DNA from: Taudactylus pleione
Lineage: Eukaryota > Chordata > Amphibia > Anura > Myobatrachidae
DNA: 64,000 nucleotides
Direction of reading: 5' to 3'
Assembly: GCA_031769625.1 (NCBI GenBank)
Contig: JAUIMM010002314.1
Span: forward strand, 186,001 to 250,000
In this document: piece by piece, positions 10,292-22,800 of the stretch
Layout of the letters: the number at the start of each line of letters is the position of its first letter
Position numbering within the stretch: the stretch's first letter is position 1
The notes under the pieces: generated by a model
The model's input: the letters and a program-made list of their open reading frames with translations, nothing else
Told to the model about the DNA's origin: nothing
The model's database searches: none
Position numbers and translations under genes: made by a program

Positions 10292-11946
10292 TCCTCTTGT
10301 AGCAAACACAGACAGCTCAAAATTTCACTGGATGTGTTGAAGACCAAGACCCACAAATGTGATGTGAAATGGTTTTTCTCTCATGTTGTGTTTAAGAGAA
10401 AACTGCAAATGCACGTTTTAGGCCAAAATGCATTGAAAGCAATGGAAATAACAAAAGCGCATACTTTGTGTTATCTCCTCTTGTAGCAAACACAGACAGC
10501 TCAAAATTTCACCAGATCTGTTGAAGACCAAGACCCAGAAATGTGATGTGAAATGGTTTTTCTCCCATGTTCCGTTTAAGAGAAAACAGCAAATGCACGT
10601 TTTAGGCCAAAATGCATTGAAAACAATGGAAACAACAAAACGCATACTTTGTGTTATCTCCTCTTGTAGCAAACACAGACAGATCAAAATTTCACTGGAT
10701 GTGTTGAAGACCAAGACCCACAAATGTGATGTGAAATGGTTTTTCTCCCATGTTGCGTTTAAGAGAAAACAGCAAATGCATGTTTTAGGCCAAAATGCAT
10801 TGAAAGCAATGGAAACAACAAAAGCGCATACATTGTGATATCTCCTCTTGTAGCAAACACAGACAGCTCAAAATTTCACTAGATGTGTTGAAGACCAAGA
10901 CACACAAATGTGATGTGAAATGGTTTTTCTCCCATGTTGCGTTTAAGAGAAAACAGCAATTGCTCGTTTTAGGCCAAAATGCATTGAAAGCAATGGAAAC
11001 AACAAAAGCGCATACTTTGTGTTATCTCCTCTTGTAGCAAACACAGACAGCTCAAAATTTCACTGGATGTGTTGAAGACCAAGACACACAAATGTGATGT
11101 GAAATGGTTTTTCTCCCATGTTGCGTTTAAGAGAAAACAGCAATTGCTCGTTTTAGGCCAAAATGCATTGAAAGCAATGGAAACAACAAAAGCGCATACT
11201 TTGTGTTATCTCCTCTTGTAGCAAACACAGACAGCTCAAAATTTCACTGGATGTGTTGAAGACCAAGACCCACAAATGTGATGTGAAATGGTTTTTCTCT
11301 CATGTTGTGTTTAAGAGAAAACAGCAAATGCACGTTTTAGGCCAAAAAGCATTGAAAGCAATGGAAATAACAAAAGCGCATACTTTGTGTTATCTCCTCT
11401 TGTAGCAAACACAGACAGCTCAAAATTTCACCAGATCTGTTGAAGACCAAGACCCACAAGTGTGATGTGAAATGGTTTTTCTCCCATGTTGCATTTAAGA
11501 GAAAACAGCAAATGAACGTTTTAGGCCAAAATGCATTGAAAACAATGGAAACAACAAAAGCGCATACTTTGTGTTATCTCCTCTTGTAGCAAACACAGAC
11601 AGCTCAAAATTTCACTGGATGTGTTGAAGACCAAGACCCACAAATGTGATGTGAAATGGTTTTTCTCTCATGTTGTGTTTAAGAGAAAACTGCAATTGCT
11701 CGTTTTAGGCCAAAATGCATTGAAAGCAATGGAAACAACAAAAGCGCATACTTTGTGTTATCTCCTCTTGTAGCAAACACAGACAGCTCAAAATTTCACT
11801 GGATGTGTTGAAGACCAAGACCCACAAATGTGATGTGAAATGGTTTTTCTCTCATGTTGTGTTTAAGAGAAAACTGCAATTGCTCGTTTTAGGCCAAAAT
11901 GCATTGAAAGCAATGGAAACAACAAAAGCGCATACTTTGTGTTATC
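10292..11946 (+). repeat. HOR-B: 9-monomer unit
   Basis: The monomer order is ctctc/ctgcaaatgcacg; cccagaaatg (183 bp); catg/acattgtgata; two gacacacaa/ctcg monomers; ccaaaaagcattg; cacaagtg/atgaacg; and two ctctc/ctgcaattgctcg monomers, totalling 1,655 bp. The first seven recur in the next unit at an offset of 1,655. The two closing ctgcaattgctcg monomers are absent from the next unit but present again at the end of 16730-18384. Private changes include ttccgttt near 10570, cagatcaaaa near 10680 and actagatg near 10878. Confidence 0.9.
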
Positions 11947-13233
11947 TCCTCTTGTAGCAAACACAGACAGCTCAAAATTTCACTGGATGTGTTGAAGACC
12001 AAGACCCACAAATGTGATGTGAAATGGTTTTTCTCTCATGTTGTGTTTAAGAGAAAACTGCAAATGCACGTTTTAGGCCAAAATGCATTGAAAGCAATGG
12101 AAATAACAAAAGCGCATACTTTGTGTTATCTCCTCTTGTAGCAAACACAGACAGCTCAAAATTTTACCAGATCTGTTGAAGACCAAGACCCAGAAATGTG
12201 ATGTGAAATGGTTTTTCTCCCATGTTGCGTTTAAGAGAAAACAGCAAATGCATGTTTTAGGCCAAAATGCATTGAAAACAATGGAAACAACAAAACGCAT
12301 ACTTTGTGTTATCTCCTCTTGTAGCAAACACAGACAGCTCAAAATTTCACTGGATGTGTTGAAGACCAAGACCCACAAATGTGATGTGAAATGGTTTTTC
12401 TCCCATGTTGTGTTTAAGAGAAAACAGCAAATGCATGTTTTAGGCCAAAATGCATTGAAAGCAATGGAAACAACAAAAGCGCATACATTGTGATTTCTCC
12501 TCTTGTAGCAAACACAGACAGCTCAAAATTTCACTGGATGTGTTGAAGACCAAGACACACAAATGTGATGTGAAATGGTTTTTCTCCCATGTTGCATTTA
12601 AGAGAAAACAGCAATTGCTCGTTTTAGGCCAAAATGCATTGAAAGCAATGGAAACAACAAAAGCGCATACTTTGTGTTATCTCCTCTTGTAGCAAACACA
12701 GACAGCTCAAAATTTCACTGGATGTGTTGAAGACCAAGGCACACAAATGTGATGTGAAATGGTTTTTCTCCCATGTTGCGTTTAAGAGAAAACAGCAATT
12801 GCTCGTTTTAGGCCAAAATGCATTGAAAGCAATGGAAACAACAAAAGCGCATACTTTGTGTTATCTCCTCTTGTAGCAAACACAGACAGCTCAAAATTTC
12901 ACTGGATGTGTTGAAGACCAAGACCCACAAATGTGATGTGAAATGGTTTTTCTCTCATGTTGTGTTTAAGAGAAAACAGCAAATGCACGTTTTAGGCCAA
13001 AAAGCATTGAAAGCAATGGAAATAACAAAAGCGCATACTTTGTGTTATCTCCTCTTGTAGCAAACACAGACAGCTCAAAATTTCACCAGATCTGTTGAAG
13101 ACCAAGACCCACAAGTGTGATGTGAAATGGTTTTTCTCCCATGTTGCATTTAAGAGAAAACAGCAAATGAACGTTTTAGGCCAAAATGCATTGAAAACAA
13201 TGGAAACAACAAAAGCGCATACTTTGTGTTATC
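11947..13233 (+). repeat. HOR-B short form: 7-monomer unit
   Basis: This has the same monomer order as the preceding unit without the two closing ctgcaattgctcg monomers, giving 1,287 bp (7 x 184 minus 1). Marker changes are catgttttagg in the cccagaaatg monomer, gtgttt in the catg monomer, gcattt in the first gacacacaa monomer and ccaaggcacac in the second. All four markers recur together at 16914-18016 (offset 4,783), so this unit and 16730-18384 share a recent ancestor. Confidence 0.9.
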
Positions 13234-16200
13234 TCCTCTTGTAGCAAACACAGACAGCTCAAAATTTCACTGGATGTGTTGAAGACCAAGACCCACAAAT
13301 GTGATGTGAAATGGTTTTTCTCTCATGTTGTGTTTAAGAGAAAACTGCAAATGCACGTTTTAGGCCAAAATGCATTGAAAGCAATGGAAATAACAAAAGC
13401 GCATACTTTGTGTTATCTCCTCTTGTAGCAAACACAGACAGCTCAAAATTTCACCAGATCTGTTGAAGACCAAGACCCAGAAATGTGATGTGAAATGGTT
13501 TTTCTCCCATGTTGCGTTTAAGAGAAAACAGCAAATGCACGTTTTAGGCCAAAATGCATTGAAAACAATGGAAACAACAAAACGCATACTTTGTGTTATC
13601 TCCTCTTGTAGCAAACACAGACAGCTCAAAATTTCACTGGATGTGTTGAAGACCAAGATCCACAAATGTGATGTGAAATGGTTTTTCTCCCATGTTGCGT
13701 TTAAGAGAAAACAGCAAATGCATGTTTTAGGCCAAAATGCATTGAAAGCAATGGAAACAACAAAAGCGCATACATTGTGATATCTCCTCTTGTAGCAAAC
13801 ACAGACAGCTCAAAATTTCACTGGATGTGTTGAAGACCAAGACACACAAATGTGATGTGAAATGGTTTTTCTCCCATGTTGCGTTTAAGAGAAAACAGCA
13901 ATTGCTCGTTTTAGGCCAAAATGCATTGAAAGCAATGGAAACAACAAAAGCGCATACTTTGTGTTATCTCCTCTTGTAGCAAACACAGACAGCTCAAAAT
14001 TTCACTGGATGTGTTGAAGACCAAGACACACAAATGTGATGTGAAATGGTTTTTCTCCCATGTTGCGTTTAAGAGAAAACAGCAATTGCTCGTTTTAGGC
14101 CAAAATGCATTGAAAGCAATGGAAACAACAAAAGCGCATACTTTGTGTTATCTCCTCTTGTAGCAAACACAGACAGCTCAAAATTTCACTGGATGTGTTG
14201 AAGACCAAGACCCACAAATGTGATGTGAAATGGTTTTTCTCTCATGTTGTGTTTAAGAGAAAACAGCAAATGCATGTTTTAGGCCAAAAAGCATTGAAAG
14301 CAATGGAAATAACAAAAGCGCATACTTTGTGTTATCTCCTCTTGTAGCAAACACAGACAGCTCAAAATTTCACCAGATCTGTTGAAGACCAAGACCCACA
14401 AGTGTGATGTGAAATGGTTTTTCTCCCATGTTGCATTTAAGAGAAAACAGCAAATGAACGTTTTAGGCCAAAATGCATTGAAAACAATGGAAACAACAAA
14501 AGCGCATACTTTGTGTTATCTCCTCTTGTAGCAAACACAGACAGCTCAAAATTTCACTGGATGTGTTGAAGACCAAGACCCACAAATGTGATGTGAAATG
14601 GTTTTTCTCTCATGTTGTGTTTAAGAGAAAACAGCAAATGCACGTTTTAGGCCAAAATGCATTGAAAGCAATGGAAATAACAAAAGCGCATCCTTTGTAA
14701 TATCTCCTCTTGTAGCAAACACAGACAGCTCAAAATTTCACCAGATCTGTTGAATACCAAGACCCACAAATGTGATGTGAAATGGTTTTTCTCCCATGTT
14801 GCGTTTAAGAGAAAACAGCAAATGCACGTTTTAGGCCAAAATGCTTTGAAAACAATGGAAACAACAAAAGCGCATACTTTGTGTTATCTCCTCTTGTAGC
14901 AAACACAGACAGCTCAAAATTTCACGAGATGTGTTGAAGACCAAGACCCACAAATGTGATGTGAAATGGTTTTTCTCCCATGTTGCGTTTAAGAGAAAAC
15001 AGCAATTGCTCGTTTTAGGCCAAAATGCATTGAAAGCAATGGAAACAACAAAAAGTGCATACTTTGTGTTATCTCCTCTTGTAGCAAACACAGACAGCTC
15101 AAAATTTCACTGGATGTGTTGAAGACCAAGACCCACAAATGTGATGTGAAATGGTTATTCTCCCATGTTGCGTTTAAGAGAAAACAGCAATTGCTCGTTT
15201 TAGGCCAAAATGCATTGAAAGCAATGGAAACAACAAAAGCGCATACTTTGTGTTATCTCCTCTTGTAGCAAACACAGACAGCTCAAAATTTCACTGGATG
15301 TGTTGAAGACCAAGACCCACAAATGTGATGTGAAATGGTTTTTCTCTCATGTTGTGTTTAAGAGAAAACTGCAAATGCACGTTTTAGGCCAAAATGCATT
15401 GAAAGCAATGGAAATAACAAAAGCGCATACTTTGTGTTATCTCCTCTTGTAGCAATCACAGACAGCTCAAAATTTCACCAGATCTGTTGAAGACCAAGAC
15501 CCACAAATGTGATGTGAAATGGTTTTTCTCCCATGTTGCTTTTAAGAGAAAACAGCAAATGAACGTTTTAGGCCAAAATGCATTGAAAACAATGGAAACA
15601 ACAAAAGCGCATACTTTGTGTTATCTCCTCTTGTAGCAAACACAGACAGCTCAAAATTTCACTGGATGTGTTGAAGACCAAGACCCACAAATGTGATGTG
15701 AAATGGTTTTTCTCCCATGTTGCATTTAAGAGAAAACAGCAATTGCTCGTTTTAGGCCAAAATGCATTGAAAGCAATGGAAACAACAAAAGCGCATACTT
15801 TGTTTTATCTCCTCTTGTAGCAAACACAGACAGCTCAAAATTTAACTGGATGTGTTGAAGACCAAGACCCACAAATGTGATGTGAAATGGTTTTTCTCCC
15901 ATGTTGCGTTTAAGAGAAAACAGCAAATGCATGTTTTAGGCCAAAATGCATTGAAAGCAATGGAAACAACAAAAGCGCATACATTGTGATATCTCCTCTT
16001 GTAGCAAACACAGACAGCTCAAAATGTCACTGGATGTGTTGAAGACCAAGACCCACAAATGTGATGTGAAATGGTTTTTCTCTCATGTTGTGTTTAAGAG
16101 AAAACTGCAAATGCACGTTTTAGGCCAAAATGCATTGAAAGCAATGGAAATAACAAAAGCGCATACTTTGTGTTATCTCCTCTTGTAGCAAACACAGACA

Positions 16201-16729
16201 GCTCAAAATTTCACCAGATCTGTTGAAGACCAAGACCCACAAATGTGATGTGAAATGGTTTTTCTCCCATGTTGCATTTAAGAGAAAACAGCAAATGAAC
16301 GTTTTAGGCAAAAATGCATTGAAAACAATGGAAACAACAAGAGCGCATACTTTGTGTTATCTCATCTTGTAGCAAACACAGACAGCTCAAAATTTCACTG
16401 GATGTGTTGAAGACCAAGACCCACAAATGTGATGTGAAATGGTTTTTCTCTCATGTTGTGTTTAAGAGAAAACAGCAAATGCACGTTTTAGGCCAAAATG
16501 CATTGAAAGCAATGGAAATAACAAAAGCGCATCCTTTGTGTTATCTCCTCTTGTAGCAAACACAGACAGCTCAAAATTTCACGAGATGTGTTGAAGACCA
16601 AGACCCACAAATGTGATGTGAAATGGTTTTTCTCCCATGTTGCGCTTAAGAGAAAACAGCAATTGCTCATTTTAGGCCAAAATGCATTGAAAGCAATGGA
16701 AACAACAAAAGCGCATACTTTGTGTTATC
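13234..16729 (+). repeat. HOR-C copy 1: 19-monomer unit
   Basis: The length is 3,496 bp, exactly 19 x 184, because a 1-bp loss in the cccagaaatg monomer is offset by a 1-bp gain (aacaaaaagtgc) near 15050. Private markers are gatccac near 13658, gaataccaag near 14752, agcaatcac near 15451, ttgttttatc near 15801, atttaactgg near 15840, ggcaaaaatg near 16307, tctcatcttg near 16361 and gcgctt near 16642. Every one of these recurs at +5,151 in 18385-21880. Confidence 0.94.
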
Positions 16730-18384
16730 TCCTCTTGTAGCAAACACAGACAGCTCAAAATTTCACTGGATGTGTTGAAGACCAAGACCCACAAATGTGA
16801 TGTGAAATGGTTATTCTCCCATGTTGCGTTTAAGAGAAAACAGCAATTGCTCGTTTTAGGCCAAAATGCATTGAAAGCAATGGAAACAACAAAAGCGCAT
16901 ACTTTGTGTTATCTCCTCTTGTAGCAAACACAGACAGCTCAAAATTTCACCAGATCTGTTGAAGACCAAGACCCAGAAATGTGATGTGAAATGGTTTTTC
17001 TCCCATGTTGCGTTTAAGAGAAAACAGCAAATGCATGTTTTAGGCCAAAATGCATTGAAAACAATGGAAACAACAAAACGCATACTTTGTGTTATCTCCT
17101 CTTGTAGCAAACACAGACAGCTCAAAATTTCACTGGATGTGTTGAAGACCAAGACCCACAAATGTGATGTGAAATGGTTTTTCTCCCATGTTGTGTTTAA
17201 GAGAAAACAGCAAATGCATGTTTTAGGCCAAAATGCATTGAAAGCAATGGAAACAACAAAAGCGCATACATTGTGATTTCTCCTCTTGTAGCAAACACAG
17301 ACAGCTCAAAATTTCACTGGATGTGTTGAAGACCAAGACACACAAATGTGATGTGAAATGGTTTTTCTCCCATGTTGCATTTAAGAGAAAACAGCAATTG
17401 CTCGTTTTAGGCCAAAATGCATTGAAAGCAATGGAAACAACAAAAGCGCATACTTTGTGTTATCTCCTCTTGTAGCAAACACAGACAGCTCAAAATTTCA
17501 CTGGATGTGTTGAAGACCAAGGCACACAAATGTGATGTGAAATGGTTTTTCTCCCATGTTGCGTTTAAGAGAAAACAGCAATTGCTCGTTTTAGGCCAAA
17601 ATGCATTGAAAGCAATGGAAACAACAAAAGCGCATACTTTGTGTTATCTCCTCTTGTAGCAAACACAGACAGCTCAAAATTTCACTGGATGTGTTGAAGA
17701 CCAAGACCCACAAATGTGATGTGAAATGGTTTTTCTCTCATGTTGTGTTTAAGAGAAAACAGCAAATGCACGTTTTAGGCCAAAAAGCATTGAAAGCAAT
17801 GGAAATAACAAAAGCGCATACTTTGTGTTATCTCCTCTTGTAGCAAACACAGACAGCTCAAAATTTCACCAGATCTGTTGAAGACCAAGACCCACAAGTG
17901 TGATGTGAAATGGTTTTTCTCCCATGTTGCATTTAAGAGAAAACAGCAAATGAACGTTTTAGGCCAAAATGCATTGAAAACAATGGAAACAACAAAAGCG
18001 CATACTTTGTGTTATCTCCTCTTGTAGCAAACACAGACAGCTCAAAATTTCACTGGATGTGTTGAAGACCAAGACCCACAAATGTGATGTGAAATGGTTT
18101 TTCTCTCATGTTGTGTTTAAGAGAAAACTGCAATTGCTCGTTTTAGGCCAAAATGCATTGAAAGCAATGGAAACAACAAAAGCGCATACTTTGTGTTATC
18201 TCCTCTTGTAGCAAACACAGACAGCTCAAAATTTCACTGGATGTGTTGAAGACCAAGACCCACAAATGTGATGTGAAATGGTTTTTCTCTCATGTTGTGT
18301 TTAAGAGAAAACTGCAATTGCTCGTTTTAGGCCAAAATGCATTGAAAGCAATGGAAACAACAAAAGCGCATACTTTGTGTTATC
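16730..18384 (+). repeat. HOR-B recurrent copy: 9-monomer unit
   Basis: The unit begins with a ttattctccc/ctcg monomer instead of the usual ctctc one. It then follows the 11947-13233 unit with the same private markers (offset 4,783) and ends with two ctgcaattgctcg monomers that its sister lacks. It sits between two copies of the 19-monomer unit. The segment from about 12110 to 16950 was therefore duplicated, with the two-monomer (368-bp) length difference arising in one copy. Confidence 0.9.
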
Positions 18385-21300
18385 TCCTCTTGTAGCAAAC
18401 ACAGACAGCTCAAAATTTCACTGGATGTGTTGAAGACCAAGACCCACAAATGTGATGTGAAATGGTTTTTCTCTCATGTTGTGTTTAAGAGAAAACTGCA
18501 AATGCACGTTTTAGGCCAAAATGCATTGAAAGCAATGGAAATAACAAAAGCGCATACTTTGTGTTATCTCCTCTTGTAGCAAACACAGACAGCTCAAAAT
18601 TTCACCAGATCTGTTGAAGACCAAGACCCAGAAATGTGATGTGAAATGGTTTTTCTCCCATGTTGCGTTTAAGAGAAAACAGCAAATGCACGTTTTAGGC
18701 CAAAATGCATTGAAAACAATGGAAACAACAAAACGCATACTTTGTGTTATCTCCTCTTGTAGCAAACACAGACAGCTCAAAATTTCACTGGATGTGTTGA
18801 AGACCAAGATCCACAAATGTGATGTGAAATGGTTTTTCTCCCATGTTGCGTTTAAGAGAAAACAGCAAATGCATGTTTTAGGCCAAAATGCATTGAAAGC
18901 AATGGAAACAACAAAAGCGCATACATTGTGATATCTCCTCTTGTAGCAAACACAGACAGCTCAAAATTTCACTGGATGTGTTGAAGACCAAGACACACAA
19001 ATGTGATGTGAAATGGTTTTTCTCCCATGTTGCGTTTAAGAGAAAACAGCAATTGCTCGTTTTAGGCCAAAATGCATTGAAAGCAATGGAAACAACAAAA
19101 GCGCATACTTTGTGTTATCTCCTCTTGTAGCAAACACAGACAGCTCAAAATTTCACTGGATGTGTTGAAGACCAAGACACACAAATGTGATGTGAAATGG
19201 TTTTTCTCCCATGTTGCGTTTAAGAGAAAACAGCAATTGCTCGTTTTAGGCCAAAATGCATTGAAAGCAATGGAAACAACAAAAGCGCATACTTTGTGTT
19301 ATCTCCTCTTGTAGCAAACACAGACAGCTCAAAATTTCACTGGATGTGTTGAAGACCAAGACCCACAAATGTGATGTGAAATGGTTTTTCTCTCATGTTG
19401 TGTTTAAGAGAAAACAGCAAATGCATGTTTTAGGCCAAAAAGCATTGAAAGCAATGGAAATAACAAAAGCGCATACTTTGTGTTATCTCCTCTTGTAGCA
19501 AACACAGACAGCTCAAAATTTCACCAGATCTGTTGAAGACCAAGACCCACAAGTGTGATGTGAAATGGTTTTTCTCCCATGTTGCATTTAAGAGAAAACA
19601 GCAAATGAACGTTTTAGGCCAAAATGCATTGAAAACAATGGAAACAACAAAAGCGCATACTTTGTGTTATCTCCTCTTGTAGCAAACACAGACAGCTCAA
19701 AATTTCACTGGATGTGTTGAAGACCAAGACCCACAAATGTGATGTGAAATGGTTTTTCTCTCATGTTGTGTTTAAGAGAAAACAGCAAATGCACGTTTTA
19801 GGCCAAAATGCATTGAAAGCAATGGAAATAACAAAAGCGCATCCTTTGTAATATCTCCTCTTGTAGCAAACACAGACAGCTCAAAATTTCACCAGATCTG
19901 TTGAATACCAAGACCCACAAATGTGATGTGAAATGGTTTTTCTCCCATGTTGCGTTTAAGAGAAAACAGCAAATGCACGTTTTAGGCCAAAATGCTTTGA
20001 AAACAATGGAAACAACAAAAGCGCATACTTTGTGTTATCTCCTCTTGTAGCAAACACAGACAGCTCAAAATTTCACGAGATGTGTTGAAGACCAAGACCC
20101 ACAAATGTGATGTGAAATGGTTTTTCTCCCATGTTGCGTTTAAGAGAAAACAGCAATTGCTCGTTTTAGGCCAAAATGCATTGAAAGCAATGGAAACAAC
20201 AAAAAGTGCATACTTTGTGTTATCTCCTCTTGTAGCAAACACAGACAGCTCAAAATTTCACTGGATGTGTTGAAGACCAAGACCCACAAATGTGATGTGA
20301 AATGGTTATTCTCCCATGTTGCGTTTAAGAGAAAACAGCAATTGCTCGTTTTAGGCCAAAATGCATTGAAAGCAATGGAAACAACAAAAGCGCATACTTT
20401 GTGTTATCTCCTCTTGTAGCAAACACAGACAGCTCAAAATTTCACTGGATGTGTTGAAGACCAAGACCCACAAATGTGATGTGAAATGGTTTTTCTCTCA
20501 TGTTGTGTTTAAGAGAAAACTGCAAATGCACGTTTTAGGCCAAAATGCATTGAAAGCAATGGAAATAACAAAAGCGCATACTTTGTGTTATCTCCTCTTG
20601 TAGCAATCACAGACAGCTCAAAATTTCACCAGATCTGTTGAAGACCAAGACCCACAAATGTGATGTGAAATGGTTTTTCTCCCATGTTGCTTTTAAGAGA
20701 AAACAGCAAATGAACGTTTTAGGCCAAAATGCATTGAAAACAATGGAAACAACAAAAGCGCATACTTTGTGTTATCTCCTCTTGTAGCAAACACAGACAG
20801 CTCAAAATTTCACTGGATGTGTTGAAGACCAAGACCCACAAATGTGATGTGAAATGGTTTTTCTCCCATGTTGCATTTAAGAGAAAACAGCAATTGCTCG
20901 TTTTAGGCCAAAATGCATTGAAAGCAATGGAAACAACAAAAGCGCATACTTTGTTTTATCTCCTCTTGTAGCAAACACAGACAGCTCAAAATTTAACTGG
21001 ATGTGTTGAAGACCAAGACCCACAAATGTGATGTGAAATGGTTTTTCTCCCATGTTGCGTTTAAGAGAAAACAGCAAATGCATGTTTTAGGCCAAAATGC
21101 ATTGAAAGCAATGGAAACAACAAAAGCGCATACATTGTGATATCTCCTCTTGTAGCAAACACAGACAGCTCAAAATGTCACTGGATGTGTTGAAGACCAA
21201 GACCCACAAATGTGATGTGAAATGGTTTTTCTCTCATGTTGTGTTTAAGAGAAAACTGCAAATGCACGTTTTAGGCCAAAATGCATTGAAAGCAATGGAA

Positions 21301-21880
21301 ATAACAAAAGCGCATACTTTGTGTTATCTCCTCTTGTAGCAAACACAGACAGCTCAAAATTTCACCAGATCTGTTGAAGACCAAGACCCACAAATGTGAT
21401 GTGAAATGGTTTTTCTCCCATGTTGCATTTAAGAGAAAACAGCAAATGAACGTTTTAGGCAAAAATGCATTGAAAACAATGGAAACAACAAGAGCGCATA
21501 CTTTGTGTTATCTCATCTTGTAGCAAACACAGACAGCTCAAAATTTCACTGGATGTGTTGAAGACCAAGACCCACAAATGTGATGTGAAATGGTTTTTCT
21601 CTCATGTTGTGTTTAAGAGAAAACAGCAAATGCACGTTTTAGGCCAAAATGCATTGAAAGCAATGGAAATAACAAAAGCGCATCCTTTGTGTTATCTCCT
21701 CTTGTAGCAAACACAGACAGCTCAAAATTTCACGAGATGTGTTGAAGACCAAGACCCACAAATGTGATGTGAAATGGTTTTTCTCCCATGTTGCGCTTAA
21801 GAGAAAACAGCAATTGCTCATTTTAGGCCAAAATGCATTGAAAGCAATGGAAACAACAAAAGCGCATACTTTGTGTTATC
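18385..21880 (+). repeat. HOR-C copy 2: 19-monomer unit, apparently identical to copy 1
   Basis: This matches 13234-16729 at an offset of 5,151 with no difference found in the lines I compared, including all the private markers and both indels. That degree of identity, against strong divergence between adjacent monomers, indicates a very recent segmental duplication or gene conversion. The last eight monomers (20409-21880) also serve as the start of the next tandem family. Confidence 0.93.
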
Positions 21881-22800
21881 TCCTCTTGTAGCAAACACAG
21901 ACAGCTCAAAATTTCACTGGATGTGTTGAAGACCAAGACCCACAAATGTGATGTGAAATGGTTATTCTCCCATGTTGCGTTTAAGAGAAAACAGCAATTG
22001 CTCGTTTTAGGCCAAAATGCATTGAAAGCAATGGAAACAACAAAAGCGCATACTTTGTGTTATCTCCTCTTGTAGCAAACACAGACAGCTCAAAATTTCA
22101 CTGGATGTGTTGAAGACCAAGACCCACAAATGTGATGTGAAATGGTTTTTCTCTCATTTTGTGTTTAAGAGAAAACTGCAAATGCACGTTTTAGGCCAAA
22201 ATGCATTGAAAGCAATGGAAATAACAAAAGCGCATACTTTGTGTTATCTCCTCTTGTAGCAAACACAGACAGCTCAAAATTTCACTGGATGTGTTGAAGA
22301 CCAAGACCCACAAATGTGATGTGAAATGGTTATTCTCCCATGTTGCGTTTAAGAGAAAACAGCAATTGCTCGTTTTAGGCCAAAATGCATTGAAAGCAAT
22401 GGAAACAACAAAAGCGCATACTTTGTGTTATCTCCTCTTGTAGCAAACACAGACAGCTCAAAATTTCACTGGATGTGTTGAAGACCAAGACCCACAAATG
22501 TGATGTGAAATGGTTTTTCTCTCATTTTGTGTTTAAGAGAAAACTGCAAATGCACGTTTTAGGCCAAAATGCATTGAAAGCAATGGAAACAACAAAAGCG
22601 CATACTTTGTGTTATCTCCTCTTGTAGCAAACACAGACAGCTCAAAATTTCACCAGATCTGTTGAAGACCAAGACCCACAAATGTGATGTGAAATGGTTT
22701 TTCTCCCATGTTGCGTTTAAGAGAAAACAGCAAATGCACGTTTTAGGCCAAAATGCATTGAAAACAATGGAAACAACAAAAGCGCATACTTTGTGTTATC
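20409..22800 (+). repeat. HOR-D copy 1: 13-monomer unit
   Basis: This is 2,392 bp, exactly 13 x 184. It consists of the last eight monomers of HOR-C plus five more: a ttattctccc monomer, a ctctcattttgtg monomer with aaataac, another ttattctccc monomer, a ctctcattttgtg monomer with aaacaac, and an accagatctg/cacg/aaaac monomer. Markers such as agcaatcac (20601) recur at +2,392 (22993). The homology extends about 93 bp beyond the second unit, as expected of a simple tandem duplication. Confidence 0.93.
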
